NCBI RefSeq assembly: GCF_949987535.1
Contig: NC_080081.1
Span: forward strand, 65,555,603-65,619,602
DNA from: Balaenoptera acutorostrata
Lineage: Eukaryota > Chordata > Mammalia > Artiodactyla > Balaenopteridae
DNA length: 64,000 bases
Direction: 5' to 3'
Part shown: positions 47,230 to 58,700 of the stretch, piece by piece
Numbering within the stretch: the first letter of the stretch is position 1
How the letters are laid out: each line of letters opens with the position of its first letter
The notes under the pieces: model-generated
The model's database searches: none
What the model was told of the DNA's origin: nothing
The model's input: the letters and a program-made list of their open reading frames with translations, nothing else
Position numbers and translations under genes: made by a program

Positions 47230-47500
47230 GTTTTGCCGTCTGCTGAGCCTTCGTCTGAAATTCTTTTTCCCAGCCTCCTCATTAAACCTACATTGTCTCA
47301 TCCTCAAGACTCATCTCCTCTGCAGAACTTTCTAGAAGTACCTGTTTGGTTCTTCCATTTCCTTCCTTCAGACGTTTCTTCAAACATCAGCCCCTCTATA
47401 GAGCTCTCTGACTTCATTATATGTCACGTGTGCAGTTTTCTTGTCTCAGCGTGGTCTGCTGAAGATATTTGTGTTCCATTTAAGTAAATATTTCAAGTAA
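47230..47500 (+). mobile_element. L2 LINE fragment
   Basis: CTCATCCTCAAGACTCATCTCC followed by TCTAGAAGTACCTG and a GTTCCATTTAAG end resembles the L2 3' region. Diverged. Confidence 0.5.
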
Positions 47501-47589
47501 CTTCAAAGCACTTTTGAATTCAGAAGACCTTTTTCCTTTCCCATCGCAACCCACCCCACATGCAATTTGTCAGCAAATTTGGTCATCTC

Positions 47590-47710
47590 CCGGAATTCCC
47601 TGGCGGTCCAGCGGTTAGCGCTCTGCGCTTCCACTGCAGGGGTGTTCGATCCCTGGTTGGGGAGCTAAGATCTCACAAGCCGTGCGGTGCAGCAAAAAAA
47701 AAAAAAAAAT
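47590..47710 (+). mobile_element. Short CHR-1-type SINE with intact duplication
   Basis: CGGAATTCCCTGGCGGTCCAG ... GTTCGATCCCTGGTTGGGG ... GCCGTGCGGTGCAGC plus A tail. Flanked by 12-bp TTTGGTCATCTC (47578-47589 and 47716-47727). Confidence 0.93.
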
Positions 47711-47744
47711 TGTTTTTTGGTCATCTCTACTTTCAAAATATATC

Positions 47745-48405
47745 CAGATTTCCTTCCACTTCTCACCTCCTCTGCTGCTACCCCCTTGATCCACGTTGTG
47801 TAATTTCTCACCTGGTTGCTTGCTGGGTCTCCTCACTGGTTTCCTGCTCTGCCTTTGCTTCCCTTCAGCCCTTTCCCAGCAGCCCCAGAGTGATCCTCTG
47901 CTCCCAGCCTTCCCCCGGCTGCCTGGCTCCCTCAGTGTAAAAGCCAAGGTTCTTCCAGTGGTTCCTCCCCCTGCCAGACCCCCAGTCATTTCTCTGAACT
48001 CATTTCCTCCTTCATGTCCCTCTGGTCCCGTTGACCTCCCTGCAGGCCAAGCATCCTCCTGCCTCAGGGCCTTGGCACCGTCCTTTGCCTCTGCTTGGAG
48101 CGCTCTTCTCCAGGTGTCTGAATGGTTGACTTCCTTCACCTCGCCTCCTTTACTCAGACGTCACCTTTTCCGTGTGACCTTCCCTGACCACTCTGTTGAT
48201 AATTATTGCCTCCTTCATCCCCAATCCCTCCTCTCTGCTTTATTTTTCCCCCTAGCATTTATTGCCATCCTACCCACTGTGTGTACTCTAGAGCATGGGC
48301 TCCACAAGGACAAGCATTTTCTGTGTGTTTCTGTGTGTTTTGTTCGTTCCTTTGAACCCAGGACATGTAGATGCCCAGCAACTGTTTGTTGCACGAATGC
48401 ACTTT
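47745..48405 (+). mobile_element. L2 LINE, 3' half
   Basis: Successive L2 landmarks are present: CTCACTGGTTTCCTGCTCTGCC, GCCTCAGGGCCTTGGCACC, GTGACCTTCCCTGACCAC, TCTAGAGCATGGGCTCCACAAGGAC, CCCAGCAACTGTTTGTTGCACG. The apparent 207- and 126-residue ORFs here are in this decayed L2 and need no gene. Confidence 0.75.
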
Positions 48406-50802
48406 TCCTGTACCTCTGATTTCACCGTATGCTCTCTACCTTACTTCGTGACTTGGGGTGATCATTGGGAATATCTACTTTTCCACTTCCCACCTGTGTC
48501 ATAATGTCTTCTGGGACTATTGAAGCATCTCTTCTCAACTGTGCATTGACTGGTCTCTCAGCTACTTAAAAATGGTCTTCTGGCTAGGAAGGAATGAGGA
48601 TCTCAGGAGAACCTGCATAATACAACCTGCATAATATCTTAAGTAACTGACCTTATTTTATACGAAGTTTAGATCCAGCAGGCGCTGGAGGGTCTCAGAG
48701 GGTCTCTGTGCTCTGTGGATTAGTACTCTGCTTTCATCATTTTCTTTCTGACCTGACTTTCTGGTTCATGTTTGTTCAGAGAGTCGAAATGCTTTCTGAA
48801 TGGCTGAGGTTTTTGGAAGGCTGACCACCAGATACGAGGCGTGTTGCTGTATTTGTACTTTTTCCTCTGCAGGGTCCAAGCCTGTGCAACACCAAAATTC
48901 TTCTAGCATCATTCTCAGTAACAAAACCCTCCACATGAAGATTTGTCCCCTCTGTTCCTTAGTGTTCTATCTGCAAAATGAGGTGGACTGACTGTATTTC
49001 CAGGTCTTCTACAATTCCAGTGACCTTGGCTCACGTAGGCTACTTTCTGGGTATCATTTTCAGATGAGTCAAGTGTGGTGCGGTCATTTCGCGGGATCAC
49101 GCTTTGAAACAGAGAGTCATACTCCCGGCAGTGCTCTTGCCTTCCTCAAGCGGATTTAGCTCATATCACATCCTGGTAGTTAAATGTATCTAGCCTCAAA
49201 ATTTCCAGCCACCGAAGGAGATGGGCACAGTGGGGATCAAGCCTACAGCAAACACTTCGACTTTGGGAAGCATCCTGGCACGGCCGGGTGAACTTGCACA
49301 TAACCACCGGCGCCAAGTCAGTTCTCTGGGACTTTTCCAACATTCGTCTCTGTATTGAACTTTGTTCTTATTCCTGAAACAGAGTGGCTACTGAAATCAG
49401 GAACTAGAACTGCTGGAAAATACCTTTGGAAACCACTATGCTGCTTGGTAGAGGGAAGGTAACTGCTAGTAGTTCAGATGCTGGGTCAGATGCTAGTTTT
49501 TTTTTTTTTTTTCCTCCGTCTGTTTTTTTCTTTTTAAAGAGGGGCTTGATTTACTGTCCCTTTTGTCTGTTAAGGCTCTTCTCGGGCTCTTAGAAAAATG
49601 AGCCATTTAATGGTACCAGCCATGAGGGTCCAACTTTAAATCCTGGGAGAGCTGTCCCATCAGCCCTGGTCATGGGACCGGAAGGAAGGCTGTGCAGCTG
49701 AAGAGGCGGGACTGCCAGGCAGGCAGTCAGGTGGTTCTGGTGTCGCATGTTTGTTCAAGTGACCTGAATGTGCTTCCTCCTCGGGGACCTGTTTTAAATG
49801 CAGATGCTAACAGCCCATAATCACCCGCTGAAGCTCAACCAAGGGAGAGTCAGGAAATTCAAATTCACAGCGTCTGTGACTTGGCCCTGCTGCCCACACG
49901 CACATCACGGTCTTCAGTCAGAGATACTAGCGTGTACAGTGACACCCGCGTTGCACGTGGGAGCCGAGCTGCTGCTGCTGGGGGAGCTGCAACTTCGAAG
50001 TTCCAGACTCTGATGCGATTAAAGTCTCAGACTTAAAGTCCCTCTGTGTGTGGTAACTTTTTCTCTTTGTTTAGACACCGAACTGAAAATAAAAATGGAT
50101 TTAGATTGGGGATGGGGTGGAGAAGCAGATCATAAAGGGAAGAGACCTCTTGCAAACCACACGGCACTGTGTCACATCCTTATATGCCTCGGGAAGAGAG
50201 AGATGACAGACCCCTGACCTTTTCACCCCCTCTTTGTACTCACAGCCATTCCTGCCCCTACCCTGCCCCCAACACACATAGCACCCCACCACCCGCCCCG
50301 GAAGAGGACTCTTACACCTGGCTGTGTTTCATTGACCTAGTGGTAATCCTGATGGGGAATTAAGAGTTTATGTACGCTAGGTACTCTTTTTAGCCAAGAT
50401 CCAAGATTGAAATACTTGGGATCGTCTAGTAGGTTTCTTAAAATTGTGGCTGGTAAACGTTTGGTTCTTTGCCTCTATGTTGCTGATGAAAGGAATATGG
50501 GGAAAGGGAAAGCAGAGTTTGTGGGTCATTTCCTCTTTAAAAAGTTGCCATTAAAATTCTAGATCGATTGATATACCAGTGATGGAATTGACTTAAAAAA
50601 AAACAGCAACCACAAAACCAAGAAATTTTGTGCCTGGGAGTTTAAGATTTCTTGGCCACAGAAATCATAGGGTCAGCTTTCTTTTTGAAAGAAATCTTGT
50701 TAGGTATGTTTGCACTTGTGTATGTGTGTGTGTGCGCTTGTATTTGTGTGTGTGTATGTATGAGTAACACACGCAAACACATATGTCAAGAATCCCTTCT
50801 GG
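48406..50802. other. Intron 1, little recognised
   Basis: A MIR-like core sits at about 48950-49025 (+ strand, TGCAAAATGAGGTGGACTG). A T run lies at about 49498-49512 and an imperfect (TG)n at about 50718-50760. No gene. Confidence 0.4.
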
Positions 50803-50927
50803 GGGATTCCCTGGCGGTCCAGTGGTTAGGACGCTTTCACTGCCGTGGGCCGGGGTTTGATCCCTGCTCGGGGAACTAAGATCCCACAAGCTGCGTGGTG
50901 CAGCAAAAAAAATAAAATAAAATAAAA
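50803..50927 (+). mobile_element. Short CHR-1-type SINE with intact duplication
   Basis: GGGATTCCCTGGCGGTCCAG ... GATCCCTGCTCGGGGAACTAAG ... GCTGCGTGGTGCAGC, tail (AAAAT)n. Flanked by 15-bp AAGAATCCCTTCTGG (50788-50802 and 50928-50942). Confidence 0.95.
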
Positions 50928-51059
50928 AAGAATCCCTTCTGGTTTTTTTTTTTTTTTTTTCCTTTAACGTTGAAAACCTGAGGTATCATCCCGATACTTA
51001 ATTTTACAGGTTCATGGAACCCCTGTAACACTTTTCCCCCTCATAAACGGCACGATCTC

Positions 51060-51245
51060 TTAATATTTGAGTGTCTGTGATGTGCTGTGTGCCTGCCATG
51101 CTCTATCCCGCTTGAGCTTTATAGGACCCGGTGGGAGAGGTGGTGAAGCCAGATTTTGTCAGTCTCCATGGTGTGACAACTAATAAATAGAAGAGGGAGA
51201 ATTGGAATGCCCAAGTGCAGTGCCTTTTCCGCCAGGCCTCTACCA
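51060..51245 (-). mobile_element. MIR SINE, decayed
   Basis: GTGTGCCTGCCATGCTCTATCC ... AGCCAGATTTTGTCAGTC ... ACAACTAATAAATAGAAGAGG fits a reverse MIR. Confidence 0.5.
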
Positions 51246-53616
51246 ACCTGTGGACCCTGTCCTTGGTAATCCCTGCAGGATGCAGGGCGAAAGCTAGACC
51301 CCTGGTTCTTAGGTTTTTTTTTTAAACTGTAGATAACACTACAGCTGTGATGGGAGGAGAGCGACAGTAGGGCTTGTGACAGACTGTATGTAGAGTTTCT
51401 GCCTTTTAAAACTCATATTTGAAAATGAGAAGAGCAACACACAAACAGCTTCTGCTGTTTGCCTTTATGTCTCCTTTTCCCATTTACCCATCTGTGTTCA
51501 GGGCCACAGGTGACAAGGGAATGGGCAGGTAAGTCAGTGGGAACTCCTAGCAGGTTTTCCTACCTCTCAGCACCATTTCAAGGAGATGGAATGGAACTGT
51601 GATGGCTTAACTCTCTCTCTTCACGTAATAAGTCAGCAGAGCTATGAATTCGTTTGTCTTCAAATGTATTATACACTGAGTACTTTATATGTAATTCTCA
51701 ATTTATTGGTCAAATCCTGAAATATACACTGTATGTACCTAATCTTGGCTGCAGCAATGTCATCTTGTTAATTTTTTATTTTTTATTTTTTTATACTGAA
51801 CCTACTCTAGCACAATTTTGGGTAACAAACAAGATTACGTTCTGAAGTGGTGGCATCAATGATCTCTAGAACCCCATAAGGTCATGTAGAATGTGTTGAA
51901 ATGGCAGGACAGAACAAACTCATTGTTCCTAGAATATACTGCTCACTCATTGTAGTTATTTTATCCACAGACAAGATGGGTTCTACGGTCTGTATGCATT
52001 ATAGATGTCATTGGATAAGTATTCACCTTTGGTGAAGATGTAACCTTTCCCTTAACTTCTAGTTGAGCGGGTGCAGTAGCTAAGATTTTGGGTTCTGAAA
52101 TGTATGTCCGTATTTGTGTATAAATAAATGTAGTTTTATAAAACCTGACAACCTTAGCAAATGGTGGTGAAAGATTTTGGCTGTCATTTAACAGCATTAT
52201 CACATGGTTGACAGTTTAAGTAAGCAGCACTTTATCTTGATGAAGTGAATGCATTTAATTGGTTATCTTGGCCCACCAGGGTATTTGTTGGTCAAAAACT
52301 TAATTTTCTTTCTGGATGTTGATGTTATTTTTCTTTCTAGATGTTTGTGGGGCATTGTTTTTGTAGCTTATATTGAAAACATGCTTTTTCTTTTTAAAGT
52401 GGATGTAGTAAAGAGCTCTGTTAATAAAAAAAAATTAAAATAAAAACGGTCAGGCAGAATGACTTTTTATATTTTCCTGTAAAAACAGCCTCAGTTAAGT
52501 GAGCCACAATGAGCCGTGATGTATTTCCTCCATCAGGATGGAAAATAAGCCATTTATTATTTCAGGTCTGACTCACAGTGAACCTGCTGACACTGTGATG
52601 TTTTAAAAATCGTAATCACAAGGAACAGGTTAGGGCAGACACTTGGACGCTGGGCCTAGGATTACCTGCTTATTACAGTGCTTTACAGCATGGATGCTTT
52701 AGGGTTTCTGGTACAGTGTCCTGAACCTCACACGCTAAACACCCCCTTGTTGTACAGTTACTGCTTGCTGCTTTTAGATGGTGCCAGATAGACGGATCCT
52801 CATCATAATTACCATTCTTTAATCTCACTGCTGTAGACGCATGCATAGGCCGTTACCTCCTCTCCCCTCCCGAGTGCTTGTCTTCCGCCCTGCCATGGGC
52901 TCCTCCGTTCATAAGGACTGGGGAGTGAGGCAGGCGGACGCAACGCATGTGATTGCAGAGCAAACCAGTTACAGCGAATACAGTTATCAAAATTGTCACT
53001 TGGTAAGACGTGTGCTTCTCTATCAATACATTAAAATAACAGGATTTAGTGGCAAGTCGCCGTAATTTTGAGGTAATTACTCATCGCAAGTAAAAAAAAA
53101 AATCTTTTGAATTTTGACAGATCCATTTCCATTGGTGTCAGAGTCACAGGTACTGCTAATACTGTGTTGCGCTACCTGTTTTCATAATTGAAAGAAATGC
53201 TAGAGTTCAGTGATTGGTTAGTAAATATCGAAATGTATGTCTCCCCCCCCCCCCCCCCCCCAATCTAAGTTTCTTAAATCCCTTGAGTTCTATACATAAG
53301 CTCCAGGTTAAGAACCCTTGGCCTTGAGGGATTTTTTTTTATACATATATATATTTATAAAGTGGAAATTACATCCTTTCAAAAGGAAGTATATCCTTTT
53401 CATTTTATAAGACAGGAAGAAGAATATAGAAAGGAAACAAATTAACCTTGTCATGGCAAGCAGAAGGAAAAATAAGCAGTAGATTCTCAGTTTGGTATTC
53501 TACCCTCCAGATGACTCTGTTGCGTGATGTGTTTGTCATCCAAACATAATTTTATTTCAAGTCTACTGAGCTTTAAAAATTACAAATGATAATGATAATT
53601 AAATTGGAGTAGTTTT
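51246..53616. other. Intron 1, no interspersed repeat recognised
   Basis: Contains a C19 run (53243-53261) and an AT patch (53340-53358). No gene. Confidence 0.45.
53243..53261. repeat. Poly(C) tract, 19 bases
   Basis: Uninterrupted C run on the sense strand after ATGTCT. Confidence 0.95.
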
Positions 53617-53629
53617 AACAACATCGGGG

Positions 53630-53996
53630 AGACTTCCCTGGTGGCGCAGTGGTTAAGAATCCGCCTGCCAATGCAGGGGACATGGGTTCCATCCCTGGTC
53701 TGGGAAGATCCCACACGCCACGGAGTAACTATGCATGCACGGGAGTAAGCCCGTGCACCACAACTACTGAGCCTGCGCTCTAGAGCCTGTGAGCCACAAC
53801 TGCTGAGCCCTCGTGCCACAACTACTGAAGCCTGCGCACCTAGAACCCATGCTCCGCAACAAGAGAAGCCACTGCACTGCAATGAAGAGTAGCCCCCCCG
53901 CTCGCCGCAACTAGAGAAAGCCTGTGCGCAGCAACGAAGACCCAATGCAGCCAAAAACAAACAAACAAAAATAAATAAATAAATAAAAACAACAAC
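53630..53996 (+). mobile_element. Full-length CHR-2-type SINE
   Basis: Long form starting at GACTTCCCTGGTGGCGCAGT with tandem CCACAACTACTGAGCC-like units and a mixed (AAAC)/(AAAT)/(AAC) tail. Flanked by AACAACATCGGGG / AACAACGTCGGGG (53617-53629 and 53997-54009, one mismatch). Confidence 0.94.
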
Positions 53997-54009
53997 AACA
54001 ACGTCGGGG

Positions 54010-54599
54010 TATGTGCTGGAATAAGCAAGTGCCTAAATTAATGGGCGTTTACGTTGAGTGTCATTGTTTAATGTTACCCTGATTTGGAGGGGCTTTAAAA
54101 ATATTAAGAAAAAAAAATCAGTGTTTTTAACATTTATTCCAGCTGAGGGCTTTAAAGCAGCCTTTAAAAAATTTTTAGTACCTGCCCTGAAAGATACGTG
54201 TATTCCCTTCCCATCTATCTGTAGGATCTATCATATGAGGTGAAAATTATCTTTACTAAATTAATGGTGATCGTGACAAATCTTAACTGCTTTGAAGGGA
54301 GAAGGAGGCATTTCATGAGATCATACTGAAAGGGTACATTTTTCTCTCACTTATATAATATCTACCATAAGAATCAGTGAAGCACTTGGAGATGACACTT
54401 TAATTTGGAGATAGGTTCTTTTCTGAAGATAATTCAAATAAGAGATGGACTCAAGAAATTAGCAAAATGGAAGTAAAAGAGAATAAGTCAGTTTCTACTT
54501 ACGCTAATACTTTCTACTTACGCTGATACTCTGAGGAGATGCAACATTGACAGATAACCAGAAGTAGGCATTCTTGGCTTGAAGGATAGATAAGACATT
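54010..54599. other. Intron 1, no feature recognised
   Basis: AT-rich; contains a 14-base direct repeat TTTCTACTTACGCT (54491-54504 and 54510-54523). No gene. Confidence 0.45.
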
Positions 54600-54880
54600 G
54601 TGTCAGCCAGCTTTGCTGCATAACAAACCACCTCGAAATCTCAGTGCCATACATAAGCACGTATGCTTGTACATCTTGCTCACATGTATGAAGTTGCCTA
54701 GGGCAGCTCACTCTTTCTCACTCTGAGGCCCAGGCTGGAAGGGGTACGTTCTCAGGATGATGTCAGATGCACAAGAGGGGGAGCATTACTGCGCAAGTTC
54801 ACTTCCAGCCTCTGTTGGCCAAAATAAGCCATACGGCCAAGCCTGAAATCAGGGAGGAGAGAAGTGCACTTTAGCAAGGG
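54600..54880 (-). mobile_element. Probable old LTR (MaLR-like), decayed
   Basis: TTTGCTGCATAACAAACCACC ... CACTTCCAGCCTCTGTTGGCC resembles the reverse of old MLT1-like LTRs. Family assignment is tentative; no coding part. Confidence 0.4.
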
Positions 54881-55134
54881 GCCATGGAAATAACCACACC
54901 GGAACAATTGGGACCAACAATTCTATTTACCACAAATTCGAAAGATGCTGGCAGCTGGAGGAAGCGTTTGGTTATGAGATTATGTGGTGCTACTTTGTTG
55001 CCTTTGGCTTTTGTCCTTTCCTGTGCCCCAAGAAACACCAGTTCAGCTTTTCATATGACCGTGATCTGAATTTAACACATCACAGGGGACACGTTACTGT
55101 CAGGTGAGGGGCAAGACGGAGGAAGAGAATGGAA

Positions 55135-55265
55135 CTGAGACAGGAGATCTCGATTCTAAGTCAGGTTTAGCTGTAACCTGTTGGAAGACCCCAGGCAGTT
55201 GATGTAATTTGTCTTGGGCTGCTTGTTCTGTAAAATGAAGTTGTTGGGCTAGTCTGTCTCTGTAG
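55135..55265 (+). mobile_element. MIR SINE
   Basis: TCTCGATTCTAAGTCAGGTTTAGC ... CCCCAGGCAGTTGATG ... TGTTCTGTAAAATGAAGTTGTTGGGC is a forward MIR. Confidence 0.65.
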
Positions 55266-55589
55266 TTACTAACATGACTAGAATTGAGATTTCGTTCCCT
55301 GTCTGTAACTGCACGTTTCATTTATTGGCACCACCAGTGCACCTTTATGTTGCCATGTGTCATAAGGGTGTAAAACTTGGGAAACACCCAAGGGCAACAG
55401 AATGACTTTAAGTAGCCAAAGGAGGTTAAATACTGGATGAGAACAAAGGCACCGAATGTGTAGTTACTTAATATCTATGTGTAGTGTACTAAAAAATGTG
55501 GACTAGTTACTGAATGCTGTATTGGGCGGTTATAGAATCCCCCAGTAGGCTCTCAATTCCCTGAGAGTGGAGACAATGCCTTATCTATC

Positions 55590-55700
55590 TTCCTTCCTCC
55601 CTCCCTCCCATTCTCTCTCTCTCATCCATTCGTTCATTTGTAGTGCCTAGTACAGTGCCTGACATGTAGTAGAGCACATTTGGAACAAATGGATGAAGTA
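55590..55700 (+). mobile_element. L2-type 3' end with pyrimidine repeat
   Basis: A CCTCCCTCCC/(CT)n stretch is followed by AGTGCCTAGTACAGTGCCTGACATGTAGTAGAGC and ACAAATGGATGAA, the L2 3' signature. Confidence 0.5.
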
Positions 55701-58700
55701 AGGAAGCCTCAAATGGGAAACTAGTGAAGGCGTAGCCTAAAAGTGTCTTCAAGAAGAATGTGGGTTTTCTGCACTCACGTGTAGTAACTAGGATGGACAG
55801 TTGTCCACCTCGGGGCATTTGGAATGTTACAGTAGTCCAAGGATTGCACCACTGCTGAGACGTCATATACTCTCAGACTCCTCGCTCCGTCTTTGGCATT
55901 TTGCTAGGCACTCAGGGTGCAGGACAAAACAACAGAGTCAGTGTCCTTCGGTTTTTCTGCAGTTGCAGCACCACGTGCCTCCTTCTGTGACAGAAGCCTG
56001 GACATGGCGCAGGGCAGGTGTGCAGGAGGCAGCAGTGCCCTCTGGTCAGGAGGGACAGGGAGCTCTCGGGAGAAACTTGAGGGCTTTATGGAGAGCCTCT
56101 GGGAAGCATGCAATGACACAACACATTTTGGGAGCCCAAGTACAAAGTCTGAAGGGAGAGGCAGGGTGCAGTAAGGCTGCAGAGGCAGGCAGGGTCAGCT
56201 CTGAGAGTGTTACATGAACTTGATCTTTACCTGATGGAAAGAGGAAGCCAGTTTAAAGCAGGGTCAGGGATGCGATCAGATGTGCTTTTTTAGAAAGTGG
56301 GGAATAGGAGTGGCCGCGAGGAAATTGCATTGGCAGGGATGCAGGACCCTCAGGTGGAAGTGTGGCTTGGGGATGATGGAGGAACAGGGGACACCTGACA
56401 AGTAGAGTCTCCCAGGGGCAGACTCCCACTTCCACAGCCTTCCTCAGTCCCTGTTGGCACCCTGCCTCTCTCCCCGCCCTTCCAAAAAATAGAGAACGTG
56501 ATGTGCAGACATTTAAAACCTTTTCCTCCGCTGACAGAAGCTGGTGTACTGCTTCTGAAGTGCTTGCTAGGCCTTGAAATCGTCTGTTTTAGGCTAGATA
56601 GCTTCAGGTGACAGGATGGGTGTGGTGTATGTAGTCTCAGTGTTGAAGGATGATATAACCTCAGTTTGGTAAAACGTCAACTTGGGGTGTTTGAAAACCA
56701 CCTTGGTCACCAAAGTAACGGCTGTTATTTTGATCTTCAGTTTTTACGTTTGCTTCATCTTGCTATCTAACATTTGGGAAAAAAATGGTTTTTACAGTAT
56801 CTTGGTTAAGTAGAACATGCCTTTCAGTAAATTCCACCACATCATTGTGTCAGAATATCTTTTATGTTGGTCCCAGATTTGTTGATATTTTTATTGCTCG
56901 GTCCATGTACATCTTCTAGATTATTAGGTTCATACTTACTAGCTTTAAACACTCGTCAACTGATATTAAGAGGCATCTCTTAGCGGTTAGTGTTGGCGCC
57001 ACTGTTGGTGTAATTTGTGGCATCCTTCCACACACCAGTTGGTTGTTTTCGCCAGCCTGCATCTCCATTGATCACCAGTGATATTATTCCTTCGCCTTGT
57101 GCAGCCAGTGATGATACAGCTTCTGCCTTAAGAGGCTAACAGCTAGTCAGGGCTTAGATAGCTGCTGATACACAGACATTAAGGGTAAGTGACTGGAGAG
57201 AAATGTAAAAGGGAGTACTGGGGTTTCAGGGGCTAGAAAGTTCACGTCGGGTTGGGAGCACCAGGAGAAGCATGGCCCACGCTTAAGATGAGTGCAGAAG
57301 TGTGGGTAGAATTTCAGCAGGCTGACACTACTTTTGGGCCAGTCAGGGAGGAGATTCACGGTGGGAGGAGCAGCCTGAACACAGGGATGTTGGTGGGAGA
57401 GGGTCGGCATGTTAAGGGAATTGAGAAGTGTAGTGTAGTTGGAGATGGATTACTGGAGATAATGCTGAAGTGGGGGCCTTGTCCCCATCATTTGTAATTG
57501 AGAGTTGGGAGCTATTGAGAAGGGAATTTTTCATATGTGTATTGCTAACAATGATGCTGTTAATTAATTTTTTAATTGCCAATTATGGTAACCTGGACTG
57601 CTTGGATTTGTGACTGAGCATCTGTGAACAGATTGGAATTATCCTGGAAATACCCACTTATTCCTTGATCAGGGAATAAAATGATATGATCACGCAGTGA
57701 ATTTTAAGAGTTTTATTTTTCTATTTAGTTATTTACTCCTGTAGTCATGTACTGGTAACTGACTTTTAGTATCTTTTTTTCTACAGTGTGTGGTTTTGCT
57801 CACTAAAAATGAGGACTGGATTACAGTTTATCAAACAATATGTATATTAATTATCACGTTGGAAATTTTGAGTTACCAATTTTGCCTACCTAAGCATGTT
57901 AAAAGGACTTTGACATAACTGAGCGTAATTACTTTTCCTGGGGACGCCAGTTCCTTTACTATTACAAACTCAGCGTGTACATTTCAAAGTTTTTAAAAAA
58001 ATGTTAAATCTCAGTTTTAAAAAATCACACTTTTTTGAGTAAAGGACAAAGAACATTACTACCCAGTTTTATTTGTTTTTTAATAAATCAAGAAATACAT
58101 ACCAGTTTTTAAGTTTTGGAAACAAAGACTTCAGGTCTCTATGGTGTTTAATAAATGTGATTATTCATAGCAAAAACTGCATTCCTGAAGCAGTTTAAGA
58201 ACCAGGAGAAAGAATTTGTGTCAAATAGGAACCAGCTGGATTTTAGAAAGAAGGCGTTAACATATAGCTGTTTTGCTCTCTATTATGTTAAGTAAATACA
58301 CTTTAGGTTTCTGTCTGGAAAAAAATAACATCTTAACCAAGTAGTATGTGGCTTTTTGTTCTATATAGGACTGTTTTTAGGGATGACGGTAGTATTTGCA
58401 AGTATGTGAACAAACACAGAGCTGTCTGGTTTAGAGCCACATTGCCTGTTATGACATTTCTAAACAAGAAAGTTTCCAGCAGAGAAAGGCTGATGGTGAT
58501 TAAGTGGCGTTACCTTTCAGTATCTGCAGTATAGACTGTGTGTCTGTTCGCCTTTTCATCCACACTGGCGTCTTGGTGTCCTTGCCTACTACCAGTATGA
58601 CACTGGGCTAAAGGCCTCTGAATCAGTTCTAATATAGAGAGCACGAAGGAAAAGAACTGTGCTAAGAGAACTCCGTAAAGACCATACCATGTATTCCAAA

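Noticed and set aside
47560..48419. ORFs of 126, 174 and 207 residues
   Set aside because: They fall in L2 and CHR SINE sequence and lack gene structure.
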